Source of the DNA: Flavobacteriales bacterium
GTDB taxonomy: Bacteria > Bacteroidota > Bacteroidia > NS11-12g > UBA9320
DNA: 64,000 nucleotides
Assembly (NCBI GenBank): GCA_020635435.1
Contig: JACJZU010000001.1
Span: 62,001-126,000 of the forward strand
Reading direction: 5' to 3'
How positions within the stretch are numbered: position 1 is the first letter of the stretch; each line of letters begins with the position of its first letter. Position numbers and translations under genes: made by a program. Shown piece by piece: positions 8,584 through 19,700 of the stretch. Under the pieces are notes generated by a model. It was not told where the DNA came from. It worked only from the letters and a program-made list of their open reading frames with translations, and ran no database searches.

Positions 8584-10425
8584 ATGTGCGGTATTGCCGG
8601 AATAGTTGGATTTGAAGGGCTACCGGCTAACAGTCGGGAAGAACTGCAGCGGATGTGCGATGCTTTGAAGCACCGCGGACCGGATAATGAGGGCATATAC
8701 CTGAACAATTTTGCCGCCTTTGGTCAGCGAAGGCTCTCTATCATCGATCTGAGCGAGCAGGCCAATCAACCCATGCTTTGCAACAAGGGCGAGGTACTGC
8801 TCAATTTCAACGGCGAGATCTACAACCACGCCGAATTGCGCAAAGAGCTGGAGTCGAAATACGAGTTCCGAACAGACCACAGCGACACCGAGGCCCTGCT
8901 CTACGCGTACAAGGAATGGGGTATGGGCTGTATAGAGAAACTTACGGGAATGTTTGCCATTTCCATTTTCGATTCACGGAATCAGTCCTTGTACCTTGTT
9001 CGGGACCGGATCGGTCAGAAACCACTTTACTACACGCATCGCTCCGGACGTTTTTACTTCAGTTCGGAGATACAGGCTTTTTTTGAAGCAGGAGTATGCA
9101 CCCGGTCGATCAGGGCAGATTCGGTGTATCATTACCTCACGATGCTCACTGTTCCGGCCCCGGATACTTTTTTCGAGGGGATCCATAAGCTAGAGGCCGG
9201 ACATTATCTGGAGATCAGCAGAGCCGGAATGCGGAAACATGCCTATTGGGACATCAGTAAATTTCTGAACAAAAGCAGCCGTATCAGCGAAGAGGAAGCC
9301 ATCGAGAAAACGGAATTCCTCCTGGAGCGGTCCATGCGTTACCGCAATATATCGGATGCACCCGTGGCACTTGCCGTGAGTGGTGGATTGGACAGTTCGC
9401 TCAATGTATACTACTCGAGCAAGATCAACCCCGATATACGGGCGATCAATCTGGATTTCGAAGGGGAAGCTGAATTCAACGAGTCCTCGATCGCACGCAG
9501 ATTCTGCGAGGAGATCGGGATCCCATTCTCGGGCAATTTGGTGAGCAAGGCACTGTTTTCGGAAACCATAACCCGATACCTGAGTATTCAGAAGGACCAG
9601 CCCCTGGGTGATCCGAACTTTGTGCTTATGTATCTCATATCCGGTATTTGCCGGAAAGAGGGGGCCAAGGTGCTCTTGGTTGGTGAAGGAGGCGACGAGA
9701 TCGGGGGATATCCAAAGTATCTGCAGTTCGACAAAGAGCGCAAAAGATTGGAACGTTTGCCGGGCTTTGTCAATCGCTTATTCCAAAACTCAGGCAGCTA
9801 TGCCGTGAACAAATACGACCTCTTTGAGTCGGGAGGAATAATTTCACATGCACATGTACATGGATTTACCGAGGCGCAGAAAAGGCGGCTTTGGAAAGGT
9901 CCGGAAACGAATTCTTACGGGATCCTCAAAAAATACATGAACGAGATCTCAACCGACACCTCTGACCGGTATTTGCGTGCGGTGCTCAATCTTGAATACA
10001 AACTGAGGCTTCCTGAACTTATACTTGCACGGATCGACTATCCGTCGATGGCAGCGAGTATTGAGGCGCGTTCTCCCTTTGCCGATCACAAACTCATCGA
10101 ATTTTCGGCAGGCCTGCCCTTCGATCTGAAGATGAAGAATGGTTCGGCCAAATACTTACTCAAAAAGGTGGCGAGGGACAAACTACCCAATTACGTGCTC
10201 GATCATCCCAAAGTCGGTTTTGGAAAAATGCTGAACGGCTTCTTCTCCGGTGAATTTCCGGGCTGGTTCCGGGAGGAGGTACTTCAATCGGAGAGCCCGG
10301 TATCTCACTATCTGGACAAAGCCGAATTGGAGCGATTCTACAACTATTCGGAGCGAACCGGACGTATGCGATTCCAGATCTGGGTCTTGTACGCCTTGCA
10401 TAAATGGCTGATCAGTGCGAGCTAA
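8584..10425 (+). CDS. asnB: Asparagine synthase-type glutamine amidotransferase
   Basis: The 613 residues contain an N-terminal Ntn glutaminase domain that starts directly with the nucleophile (MCGIAGIVGF, Cys2) and has RGPDNEG and NGEIYN substrate loops. A C-terminal synthetase domain carries the ATP pyrophosphatase loop (SGGLDSS, about residues 265-271) and GEGGDEIGGYPKY. Housekeeping AsnB makes asparagine from aspartate. Copies inside polysaccharide loci are thought to amidate sugar carboxylates such as uronic acids, and this context favours that role. It overlaps the flippase gene by 11 bp, so the two are co-transcribed and probably translationally coupled. Confidence 0.92.
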   Translation: MCGIAGIVGFEGLPANSREELQRMCDALKHRGPDNEGIYLNNFAAFGQRRLSIIDLSEQANQPMLCNKGEVLLNFNGEIYNHAELRKELESKYEFRTDHSDTEALLYAYKEWGMGCIEKLTGMFAISIFDSRNQSLYLVRDRIGQKPLYYTHRSGRFYFSSEIQAFFEAGVCTRSIRADSVYHYLTMLTVPAPDTFFEGIHKLEAGHYLEISRAGMRKHAYWDISKFLNKSSRISEEEAIEKTEFLLERSMRYRNISDAPVALAVSGGLDSSLNVYYSSKINPDIRAINLDFEGEAEFNESSIARRFCEEIGIPFSGNLVSKALFSETITRYLSIQKDQPLGDPNFVLMYLISGICRKEGAKVLLVGEGGDEIGGYPKYLQFDKERKRLERLPGFVNRLFQNSGSYAVNKYDLFESGGIISHAHVHGFTEAQKRRLWKGPETNSYGILKKYMNEISTDTSDRYLRAVLNLEYKLRLPELILARIDYPSMAASIEARSPFADHKLIEFSAGLPFDLKMKNGSAKYLLKKVARDKLPNYVLDHPKVGFGKMLNGFFSGEFPGWFREEVLQSESPVSHYLDKAELERFYNYSERTGRMRFQIWVLYALHKWLISAS

Positions 10426-11695
10426 GGTAAAGGATCTTTGGTCGCGGCAATTTGTTCGCAATGTGGTGCATACGCTTGGGTCGAAGGGCGTAATCATAGC
10501 TATTGGCACCATTTCTAGCATTCTATTGACGCGTGGACTTGGCCCTGAAGGAAAGGGTATTTACTCAGTCATCCTGACTCTTGTTGTTATAGGATACCAA
10601 TTCGGTCATTTGGGTCTTCAGACATCAAACACATACTTTATTTCCCGGGATAAGAGTCTATTTGGGCGAATCATGATCAATTCGATTATAGTGGCATTAA
10701 TGACCAGCACCGTAATGTTCGGCATTTTATATTTCTTGAATAAAACAGAACCTGACCTATTCAAGATACCCTCCAATATCAACTTCCGACTTTACATGCT
10801 TGCAGGTATACCGGCTTCCCTGCTTAGCTTATACTTCAAGAATATAATGTATGGTTTGCAAAGTTTCAAACAAATAAATTATATTGAAATTGCTTCCAGA
10901 ACAGCATATACATCACTTTTATGCCTGCTTTATTTCTCAGGTCATTTAAGCATTTCATCCGCATTTACGCTTTATATTTTAGAAAACATACTTGTCATTC
11001 TATTCGTGGCGATCTATTCTTTACGGAACGTTCCATCAAGTTACAAGCCCTCCATGAACGTGTTTCGATCTAATTTAAAATATGGGATCAAGGCATATTT
11101 AACGGTGGTTTTATCATTTCTAGTCGTACGGTCTGACATTTTGATCGTGAATTATTATATGGATTCAAGTCATGTTGGTTTTTACTCAACTTCAGTTCAA
11201 CTCGTAGATCAATTCAAATTATTTGGTAGTGTGACTGCCAGTGTTCTATTGCCTAGGCTGGCATCTGTTCAAGATATAAAAGAGAAATATCGACTTAATA
11301 TGAAAGTCGTGAGGCAAGTCATAATCGTCCTTTTAGGATTGGGCGCGATATCCATTCTACTGGCAAAACCTTTAATACAAGTGTTGTACGGGGATGCATT
11401 TTTACCCAGTGTACAATCTTTCAGAGTATTAATACTAGCAACAATATTCCTGTCGATCGAAACAATAATAGCTCAGTTTCTGGCAGCGATCGGTCTTCCT
11501 TTTAAATTGATACTATTTTGGATAATTTGTTTCATTTTGAATATAATACTTAACATAATACTTATCCCGAAATTTGGAGAAGTAGGTGCCGCATATGCCT
11601 CCCTAATATCCTATATTCTCATCCTTATTCTGGTTTTCAATTACACTCGTGCACTGATTCACAAAAACAAAGAAGTTACAGATCATGTCCAATAA
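10415..11695 (+). CDS. Polysaccharide flippase, Wzx/MATE-like
   Basis: This is a 426-residue polytopic membrane protein with about 12 hydrophobic segments. Its N-terminus (SKGVIIAIGTISSILLTRGLGPEGKGIYSV) is typical of O-antigen and capsule flippases, which move undecaprenyl-linked repeat units across the inner membrane. It starts at a GTG within the end of asnB (11-bp overlap) and overlaps the next methyltransferase by 11 bp. Base composition changes sharply here. Parts of this gene are about 25-35% G+C by eye, against nearly 50% in asnB, so the segment may have been acquired separately. Low G+C is also common in Wzx genes. Confidence 0.87.
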   Translation: MRAKVKDLWSRQFVRNVVHTLGSKGVIIAIGTISSILLTRGLGPEGKGIYSVILTLVVIGYQFGHLGLQTSNTYFISRDKSLFGRIMINSIIVALMTSTVMFGILYFLNKTEPDLFKIPSNINFRLYMLAGIPASLLSLYFKNIMYGLQSFKQINYIEIASRTAYTSLLCLLYFSGHLSISSAFTLYILENILVILFVAIYSLRNVPSSYKPSMNVFRSNLKYGIKAYLTVVLSFLVVRSDILIVNYYMDSSHVGFYSTSVQLVDQFKLFGSVTASVLLPRLASVQDIKEKYRLNMKVVRQVIIVLLGLGAISILLAKPLIQVLYGDAFLPSVQSFRVLILATIFLSIETIIAQFLAAIGLPFKLILFWIICFILNIILNIILIPKFGEVGAAYASLISYILILILVFNYTRALIHKNKEVTDHVQ

Positions 11696-12497
11696 AATAT
11701 CATTTCAGGAATATCAAAAAATACATAATGAAATCGTTGATCGCGTTTTCGAATTTTGGGATTTGGATATGCAGGCGAAAATTTCAGCAAATAATGTTGG
11801 ATGGGCTGCGCCATATGATTTCAAGAATTACCTCAGACGTTCTGCGATCAGATTCTATAACGCATACCTCGAAATACCTCCAGGTGCTCAAAAAGTATGC
11901 GACCTAGGTGGTTTTTGGGGTGTTATGCCGCTTACGTTAAAGGAATTGGGCTACGATGCTGAAATGACTGAAGTTAAGCGCTTCTACGATCAGAGTTTTG
12001 ACAGACTATTCGATCATATACAATCCAACGGCGTTGCAATACGCGATCTTGATCCATTTAACGAGCCTCTTCCCACAGGATCTTTCGATTTTATTTCTAT
12101 AATGGCTGTGCTCGAACACATCCCCGATTCTCTAAGATACTTCCTGAACAATGTCCGTCAAGCGTTAAGATCAGATGCTGTCGTGTTTGCCGATGTCCCC
12201 AATATCGCCTATTTCTTCAAACGGATGGATTTATTGAAGGGCCGTTCTCCTCTTCCGGATATCATGAACATATATAACTCCGGAGTGCCCTTTATTGGCC
12301 ATCACCACGAATTTACCAGGGATGAATTTCATCGTGTTTTCGCCAAAGCCGGTCTTATTGCCCGGAGGACTTTCAGGTTCAATTATTCAACGGAACTTAA
12401 TTTTAAATTTCTACTTAAACATCCCTTAGGATTCATGATCATGAAGTTGTTTCCGGACAGTCGTGAAGTGATCGGCAGTTCCTTCAACTTGAAATAG
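11685..12497 (+). CDS. SAM-dependent methyltransferase
   Basis: The 270-residue protein has a class I methyltransferase core: motif I as VCDLGGFWGVMPLTL (about residue 68), an acidic strand end (AEMTEVKRF) and FDFISIMAVLEHIPD. A C-terminal part, HHHEFTRDEFHRVFAKAGL, resembles methyltransferases of glycan loci. Like the overlapping flippase gene, it is A+T-rich compared with its flanks. Its product may modify the oligosaccharide before or after export. The target is unknown. Confidence 0.85.
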   Translation: MSNKISFQEYQKIHNEIVDRVFEFWDLDMQAKISANNVGWAAPYDFKNYLRRSAIRFYNAYLEIPPGAQKVCDLGGFWGVMPLTLKELGYDAEMTEVKRFYDQSFDRLFDHIQSNGVAIRDLDPFNEPLPTGSFDFISIMAVLEHIPDSLRYFLNNVRQALRSDAVVFADVPNIAYFFKRMDLLKGRSPLPDIMNIYNSGVPFIGHHHEFTRDEFHRVFAKAGLIARRTFRFNYSTELNFKFLLKHPLGFMIMKLFPDSREVIGSSFNLK

Positions 12498-12502
12498 CCT
12501 AA

Positions 12503-13741
12503 ATGAGAATCCTCTATCTCCGTACACGATTCGTTTTTGGTCTAAAAGCCGGAGGAAGTGTTACCCACACTTCAGGTGTGATCAATGCCATTGCTGATAA
12601 AAATGAAATTAAGGTATTGAGCAATGATGTGCTACCAGGGCTGCGAGTGCCTTACGAAATTCTCAAGCCAAAGCCTTTGAAATGGCTTCCCATGGCCATC
12701 AGGGAATTCCTATACAACATGAGGGTAGTGCGGCATTGCAGTTCAAATTTCAATGAGTCGGCTATCTATCAACGTCTATCGGGTTATTCAATCGCCGGGG
12801 CGAAGCTGTCAAGGCGCTTCAAGGTCCCTTTCATCATCGAATACAACAGTTCCAGTGCCTGGAGTTTGAAGAACTGGAGTAAACTACAATCATGGAAGAG
12901 TTTATCCGGTTTTGCAATGAATACTTTTAAATACCTGATCGAGATCCCACTTGCCGAATGGGTTGAACGGTATAACCTCAAAAATGCTTCGGTAGTGGTG
13001 GTAGTTTCAGAAGAGCTGCGATCTCAGCTTGAACAAAAGGGGGTACAAAGAGAACGCATCGTATTTTATCCAAATGGAGTTGACCCCGAGGTGTACAACC
13101 CGGAACGCAACGGAACGGCAGTGCGGGAGAAGCTAGGTTTGAACGATTCTCTTGTAATGGGTTTCATAGGCAGTTTCGGCCAATGGCATGGAACGGATAT
13201 TCTTGCCGAAGCCATTGTCGAATTCTACGAACTCTACCCACAATTCATCCATAAAGTACGCTTTGTTTTGATCGGGGATGGGCTCATGATGGAAACGGTA
13301 AAGCAGATCCTGAAGGGTCTCCGGAACAGAGAGGATGTGATACTAACCGGCATGATACCTCAGAATGAGGCTGTCGACTATCTGGCGGCCTGTAACATCC
13401 TGCTTTCTCCCCATAAACCCAACCCGGACGGCACACGTTTCTTTGGCTCTCCCACGAAACTGTTCGAGTATATGGCACTCGGTAAAGGCATCGTGGCAAG
13501 TGATCTGGAACAGATCGGTGATATTCTGCAAGATGGTATTAATGCGCGTCTGGTTGAACCCGGAGATCCTACCGCTCTGGCAAAGGCGATCTATGAGGCT
13601 GCGCTTGACCCCGAAGCTATGAAAAACATGGGGTTACACGCCCGCAGGGATGTGTTGGAAAAATATTCCTGGGAAAGACACGTAGATCAGATCCTTAAAG
13701 GACTGAAAAAGGATCATCTCACCAGCAGTACGCGGGAATAG
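12503..13741 (+). CDS. GT4 family glycosyltransferase (paralogue of the gene at 20320)
   Basis: This 412-residue GT-B enzyme has an N-terminal acceptor domain with GGSVTHTSGVINA and a donor domain with VMGFIGSFGQWHG. The nucleotide-sugar-binding segment is NPDGTRFFGSPTKLFEYMA, followed by an acidic LVEPGDP. The same motifs in the same order occur in the protein encoded at 20320-21531, so the two genes are tandem paralogues, now separated by the subtilase gene. It starts 5 bp after the preceding methyltransferase. Its last 28 bp overlap the 3' end of the convergent subtilase gene. Confidence 0.92.
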   Translation: MRILYLRTRFVFGLKAGGSVTHTSGVINAIADKNEIKVLSNDVLPGLRVPYEILKPKPLKWLPMAIREFLYNMRVVRHCSSNFNESAIYQRLSGYSIAGAKLSRRFKVPFIIEYNSSSAWSLKNWSKLQSWKSLSGFAMNTFKYLIEIPLAEWVERYNLKNASVVVVVSEELRSQLEQKGVQRERIVFYPNGVDPEVYNPERNGTAVREKLGLNDSLVMGFIGSFGQWHGTDILAEAIVEFYELYPQFIHKVRFVLIGDGLMMETVKQILKGLRNREDVILTGMIPQNEAVDYLAACNILLSPHKPNPDGTRFFGSPTKLFEYMALGKGIVASDLEQIGDILQDGINARLVEPGDPTALAKAIYEAALDPEAMKNMGLHARRDVLEKYSWERHVDQILKGLKKDHLTSSTRE

Positions 13742-16700
13742 TCGAAATGCCTCTCAAGAAAACTCCCTCTGTTTAACGCATAATGGAATTCTACGGCATA
13801 CACGCCCGGTAGTGCAGGTTCGCCTTTGTACGTTCCATCCCACTTGGCTTTTGGATCCTCCGACGAGAACACAACAACACCCAAACGATTATAGATCGTC
13901 AATTTCGATTCGCTGATCGGACATTCAACATAAGGTTGATACGTATCATTCAAACCTTCAGTTCTATCTGGAGTAAATGCCGAGGGATAAAGAACGCGAC
14001 AATTACAATCTTTGAACCGCACCAACAATGTATCCGATGAAACGCAGCCGTTCTGTACAACTTTCAACCAATATTTGCCCTCACTACTGGTAATAAGCTG
14101 GGGGCCCTTAGTACCATCAGACCAGGAATAGTCATCTGCCCCCAAAAAGCCATAATCCAATGTAAATCTGGAGTCCGGACAAATAGCTGTGTCTGCACCC
14201 AGACTGAAAGGGATGGATCGGTTGAATTGAACGTAAACGGAATCGGAAGCCCGGCATCCAGCTGAATCTAAAACCAGCGAATAACGTCCGGTTGCCGACA
14301 CCGAGATCTGTTCGGTCAATTCTCCGGTAGACCATTGGTACGAAACATTTGAACTCTGGAATTTATTTGAAAGCGGCACATTACTCGAATCGCATGTAGA
14401 AATATCTGGCCCGAGTTCCAAGGCGGGCAGATCGATCTCCTTTACAAAAACGGAGTCGCGGCTCAGGCACGGAGAGGAATGTTCCACCCAATACCAACCC
14501 TCACTATTCACCGTGATCCGTGGCGAAGTCGCTCCAGTGCTCCAGACATAGCCCTGAGCTGTAGTATCCGAAACTACAAGATCAACAGCGGAATTCTGAC
14601 AGTAGGAGGTGTCAGATCCCAATAATCTCAGATCTGAACTGCGCAATTTGATGCGCATCGAGTCGGTCGAACTGCAAGAACTGAAAACATCTGTTACTGT
14701 AAAATGGAAAGTCTGATCAGATTGAGCTATGTATTTCAATCGATTCCCGAGGGTATCTTTTAGAATACCGCGTGGTGACCAATCGAAAAATTGCCCTACG
14801 GCTAGATCGGGTAAAGAGATATACAAAGAATCGCCAAAGCATAAAGCGGTATCTTGAAATTCCGGAATATTCGGAGGACTCGCAACGATCAATTCATGAT
14901 ATGCGGTATCTAAGCCGCAGTCGTCATCTTTTATCAGGCGGATCTTATACAAGCCGGATTGAGTAAATCGAATAAGGCCAGGATTTGTTCCGGTATAAGT
15001 CGAGGGAATGGCATTACTACCAAAATTCCACGTGAATTTGCTATTCCCAAAACGTTCTGAACTATCCTGAAACCGAACAGTTCCTCCCTGACAAATTTGT
15101 GTTTCCGAGGCAGCTATGCGGGTAATGGACGGACAACAACCTGTGTCAACAAAAATGAAGATGGAATCGCGCTGTCTAAGTCCGGAAAGACTCATTATAT
15201 CCACATAATACCATCTGCTCCGGGTTGCGGTGATGGTGGGCTGCAGCAGTGTATCTCCGCTTATTTCAATATTAGGAGTCCATTGGATCTTGTCTGTCAT
15301 TCGTGAACAGGATAGTAAGCCCGGTAAGGGAAGCACGGAATTACCGCGGCAAACAGTGTCGGCGTCGGGAAGTGTAATGATCAGGGTATCAAACAAGGTC
15401 AACGTGAGACTTGCAGTATCCCGGCAGAGTCTATCGTCTTTAAGAACATAGAATTCAGCATCAACGCGATATTTCCCGGGACCGGGAAACTGGTGATTTA
15501 CCGGCCCAAGGCCATTTGTACCGCCGCCATCGCCGAAGGACCATTTCACATCGTAAAGGGTTTCATTGGAAGCGCCTTTTGCGGTGTAACTGAATTGCAA
15601 TGAATCCGAAATGCATGGCTCTGAGTGTGCAATTTGTCCGGAGAATTCACAGATGGCAGGTTCGATCAGGCAAGTATCCCGCACAGTGAAGAAATACAAC
15701 GCGCCGTTATCCGTTCCTCCATGATCGGTGAAATCGGCACCTACTAAAAGTCGGCCCGAGTTGAAACTGGTCTGTGTATAGGTGATCCCTCCTCCAAATC
15801 GATCCTCTGCGGCCAAGCGACCATTCATAGCTTTATGGAATCGGTCGAGGATCTGGTAGTCTCTTACAGATCCGGTAGTGTCAAAGGATAATGTGAAAAC
15901 ACCGCCATAATCATTTAACTCCCTGTAGGCCTGAGATGAGAACACCTCCAACACTCCACCTGAAAATAATTTGCAGCTTAAATTTTCGGCACTCAACCCC
16001 TCCTGCTCCCAAACATTGGAAAAATTGGGACTGCTATTGGAAATTTTGATCACCTTTCGCGCTGCTATGGAAGAATTCAGAAATATCAGATAAAAGGCCC
16101 CGGAATTAACCGCTCCGTCATCATCTCGTTTTGCGCCTACGAGCAGATCCGGTACACCGTTGCCGTCTACATCGCCCGGGCTTGCAATCGAACATCCAAA
16201 ATAATCCTCGGCATCCAGTGCAGTCATCCCTCCCGTTTGGTGGCTCAAAAGGAATTTGTTCTTAACTGAACCATCAGCCTTCAGCGTTAGGATCAGCACT
16301 GCACCCACATTGTTGTATCTTGGTGCTCCCACCGCGAGATCTGGGATTCCATCATTATCGACGTCGCCAACTCCATAAACCGAAGTCCCAAAACGGGCAT
16401 CAGAAGGCAAGGAGCCCAATCCCCCGTAGGAGGAACTTATCTTGGACGCCTTGCGCAAATTACCTGAGTTGTCGGTAAAAAGGATATACACTGCGCCTTT
16501 CCCAAACCCTCCATCATCATCGGCTGGAGTACCTACGGCTAGTTCGGGGATACCGTCATTATCTATGTCTCCTATAACGGATACGGCATTCCCAAAATCA
16601 TCATAATCGTCCACAGTATATCCGAAAGCGCTATTGGTTCCTGAATACTTCCTAAAATCAATAACTGAATCGGCCTGCCCCATGAGCAGAAGGTATACTG

Positions 16701-19700
16701 CTCCACGCTTTATCCCTCCTTCATCGCGATGCTTTGCTCCAACGAAGTAATCTGCATAGCCATTTTTGTCCCAATCTCCGGCAGGGGAAAGACTGCATCC
16801 AAAGCGATCACTTCCATCGAAATTTGTTTTAAAATAACCTTGCGTTGCCGAGAGGACGTGATCAAGACCAATATTCAGGCAGCTTGCTTCACAGGTTGAG
16901 CCAAGATCGAGCATCCAAACAGCTCCACGGTTCGTACCTCCGTCATCGTCCAATTCTGCACCGACAAACAACTCAGGAATTCCGTTTTTATCTAGGTCAC
17001 CTGTGGTCATTCCCCATCCGAAATTATCTCCCTGATCCAGGTCACCATTAAAGTGTCCGGCTTGAGTACTGATCTTATTCAATTCGTGAACGGTCCCGTT
17101 GTTATCCAATGAGATCAAATAGACAGCTCCTAAATCTTTCCCCCCATCGTCATCAAGAAAAGCACCTACCGCGAAAACAGGTCTACCGCCCCCGTTTATG
17201 TCTCCAAGTGCATCGATCGAGATACCAAAATTATCCTCATCATCCAATATGTTAGAGCCTAGTCCTCCTGAGGTCGAAGAAATTTTATTGTAAGACTTAA
17301 CGGTCAAGTTCTTTGTCAAAAACAACACATATACCGCTCCTCTATTCGAACCTCCATCATCATCTCCTCGCGCTGAAACTAGTATATCTACAACTCCGTC
17401 TTTATCCAGGTCGCCTGCCACGCACATACCTGAACTGAAATAATCATTGTTTTCAAGATTTCCTTTAAAGTTCCCTTGCGTAGAAGAAATCTTTTGCTTG
17501 CCTTTCACATTACCATCCTTGTCGATGCTCAGGATATAAACTGCACCTCGATCACTTCCGCCATCGTCATCCCAAATAGAACTGATGGCAATTTCTAAAT
17601 TTCCATCACCATTAACATCCCCGAGTAAAATCGCCCTTTGTCCAAATCCGTCGCCATTGCTAAGTGTGTTTGTGAATCCATTAGTCAGTGAAGAAATCTT
17701 AGATTCTCTTTTTACTGTACCGTCCCGATTTAAACACAAGATATAACACGCACCTCTACCATTACCTCCGTCATCGTCCAATGGTGCACCCACGAGCAAA
17801 TCCGGGATGTTGTCACCATTTAAATCACCTAACCCCTCAATAGCATGGCCAAAACGATCATCTACATCCAATTTTGAATTGAAACCGCCAGATTTCTCTG
17901 AAATTTTCTGATGCGCCTTAACAGTCCCGTCAGGATTCATAAACAAAACGAAAAATGCGCCCTTCCTTGTGCCGCCATCATTATCCCAAACAGCCCCAAC
18001 TGCAAGGTCATCGGTTCCGTCCCCATCCACATCACCTATTACATCCATTTCATGACCAAATACATTATTATCATGCAAACTCCCCTTAAACCCACCTTCG
18101 GTTTGAGAGATCTTCTGATGTCTCAATACATTGATACAATTCAACGAAACGCTCTTGTTCCAATTGAATTCCACAACCACTACTTTGGCCGTGCCCTGCG
18201 CCTGTCCGAGGCACCCCGCATCCATCACATAAACCAGATCGTACTGTGAAGTTATATTTGGTCGTATGGGATAATAGAAGTACGGAGTGCCAATATTTCG
18301 CAAAGTGTCAATTCCATTTGCATGGCGCATCGCGATCTCAAAAGGTGCCCGGCCATTCAGTTTTATACCGATCAATCCATTCTGACCTGCGTACAGCGTA
18401 TCCGGGAACGTTTCAATCGACGCGCTCGGTTCAGCTACCTTCACTACATTCTTCAGTTCCAACGTATCCCATTCCTTGCCGTTGGAGGCGATCAATCGGG
18501 CAGTAAATGTACCGCTTGACGAATAGGTGATCACGGGTTCCGGCGATGTACTGGAACCGGGTGTACCACCCGGGAAGGTCCACGCGTATGAAAGCGCTTT
18601 CCCGAAACTGTGATTTTTATAACGCACCGAGCTACCCGGGCAGATCTGCTGATTTTCCGCTTCAAAACGCGCTATCACAGCTTTGAAGCATTCAATGGCT
18701 TTCTGAACATTGATCCTGCCAGCCCCGATACCTCCTGAATAACTGCTGTTCAAGGAACTGATGTCGTCACATGAAGATTTCAGGCACTGCTCAACATCAT
18801 CCGGATTGAGCGAGCTGTTCTTGCTGAGCATCAAGGCACACAAACCCGCAACAAGCGGTGAAGCCATGGATGTGCCATTTAAAAATCCATAACTGGAAGA
18901 GGAGCGCGCAAGGCAACTGTATATTTCGGAGCCGGGGGCCATCACATCCACCTGGCTGTAGTACGACGAAAAATCCGATTTTCGGTCCATGCTGTCTGTA
19001 GAACCCACTGCTATCACGTGGTCGTAAGCCGCCGGGTAATTGGCCCAGGTTGCCATGGAATTTCTCCCATCGTTACCCGCCGCGGCAACCAATACGACTC
19101 CACTATCGTGGGCCATGTTCAGCACAGCTTGCATGGCAGATGTTCTGCCCTTCCCTCCCCAACTCATGTTGATTACCCTCGCATTGTTCACAACGGCATA
19201 CTCAATGCCCCTGAGCAGGGCTAGTGTGCTCAATCGAGCTACTCCCCCGCTACTGTATGATGCTTTGATTGACATCAAACTCACATTGAAGCTCACAGAG
19301 GCAATACCGAGATTATTGTCGGTAGCTGCCGCAGCAATTCCGGCCACATGGGTTCCATGATATTGCTTACCGTTGATGCGCAGCATACTGTCAGGCCTCG
19401 GATCCCACATAGATAAATGGGCATCCCAACCGTTGAGATCGTCGATATAACCATTTCCGTCATCGTCAATTCCATTTCCTGGAATTTCGGCCGTGTTCAT
19501 CCACAAAACGGGTTTAAGATCTTCATGATCTATATATACGGCATCATCTACTACTGCCAATACTACACTAGCCGCACCAGTAGCCCGATCCCATGCCTGT
19601 GTGGCTTTTATCTTTTTTAATGCCCATTGAGACGCCTGTAGATCGTTTGGTGTATAAAAATGATCATAGACAGGAACTTCCTCTACCGATCGGATCGCAT

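Noticed and set aside
15680..18120. DNA periodicity that could suggest a tandem-repeat or CRISPR-like array
   Set aside because: The period of about 180-210 bp is in frame, diverged at DNA level and explained by FG-GAP protein repeats; there are no short identical repeats with unique spacers.
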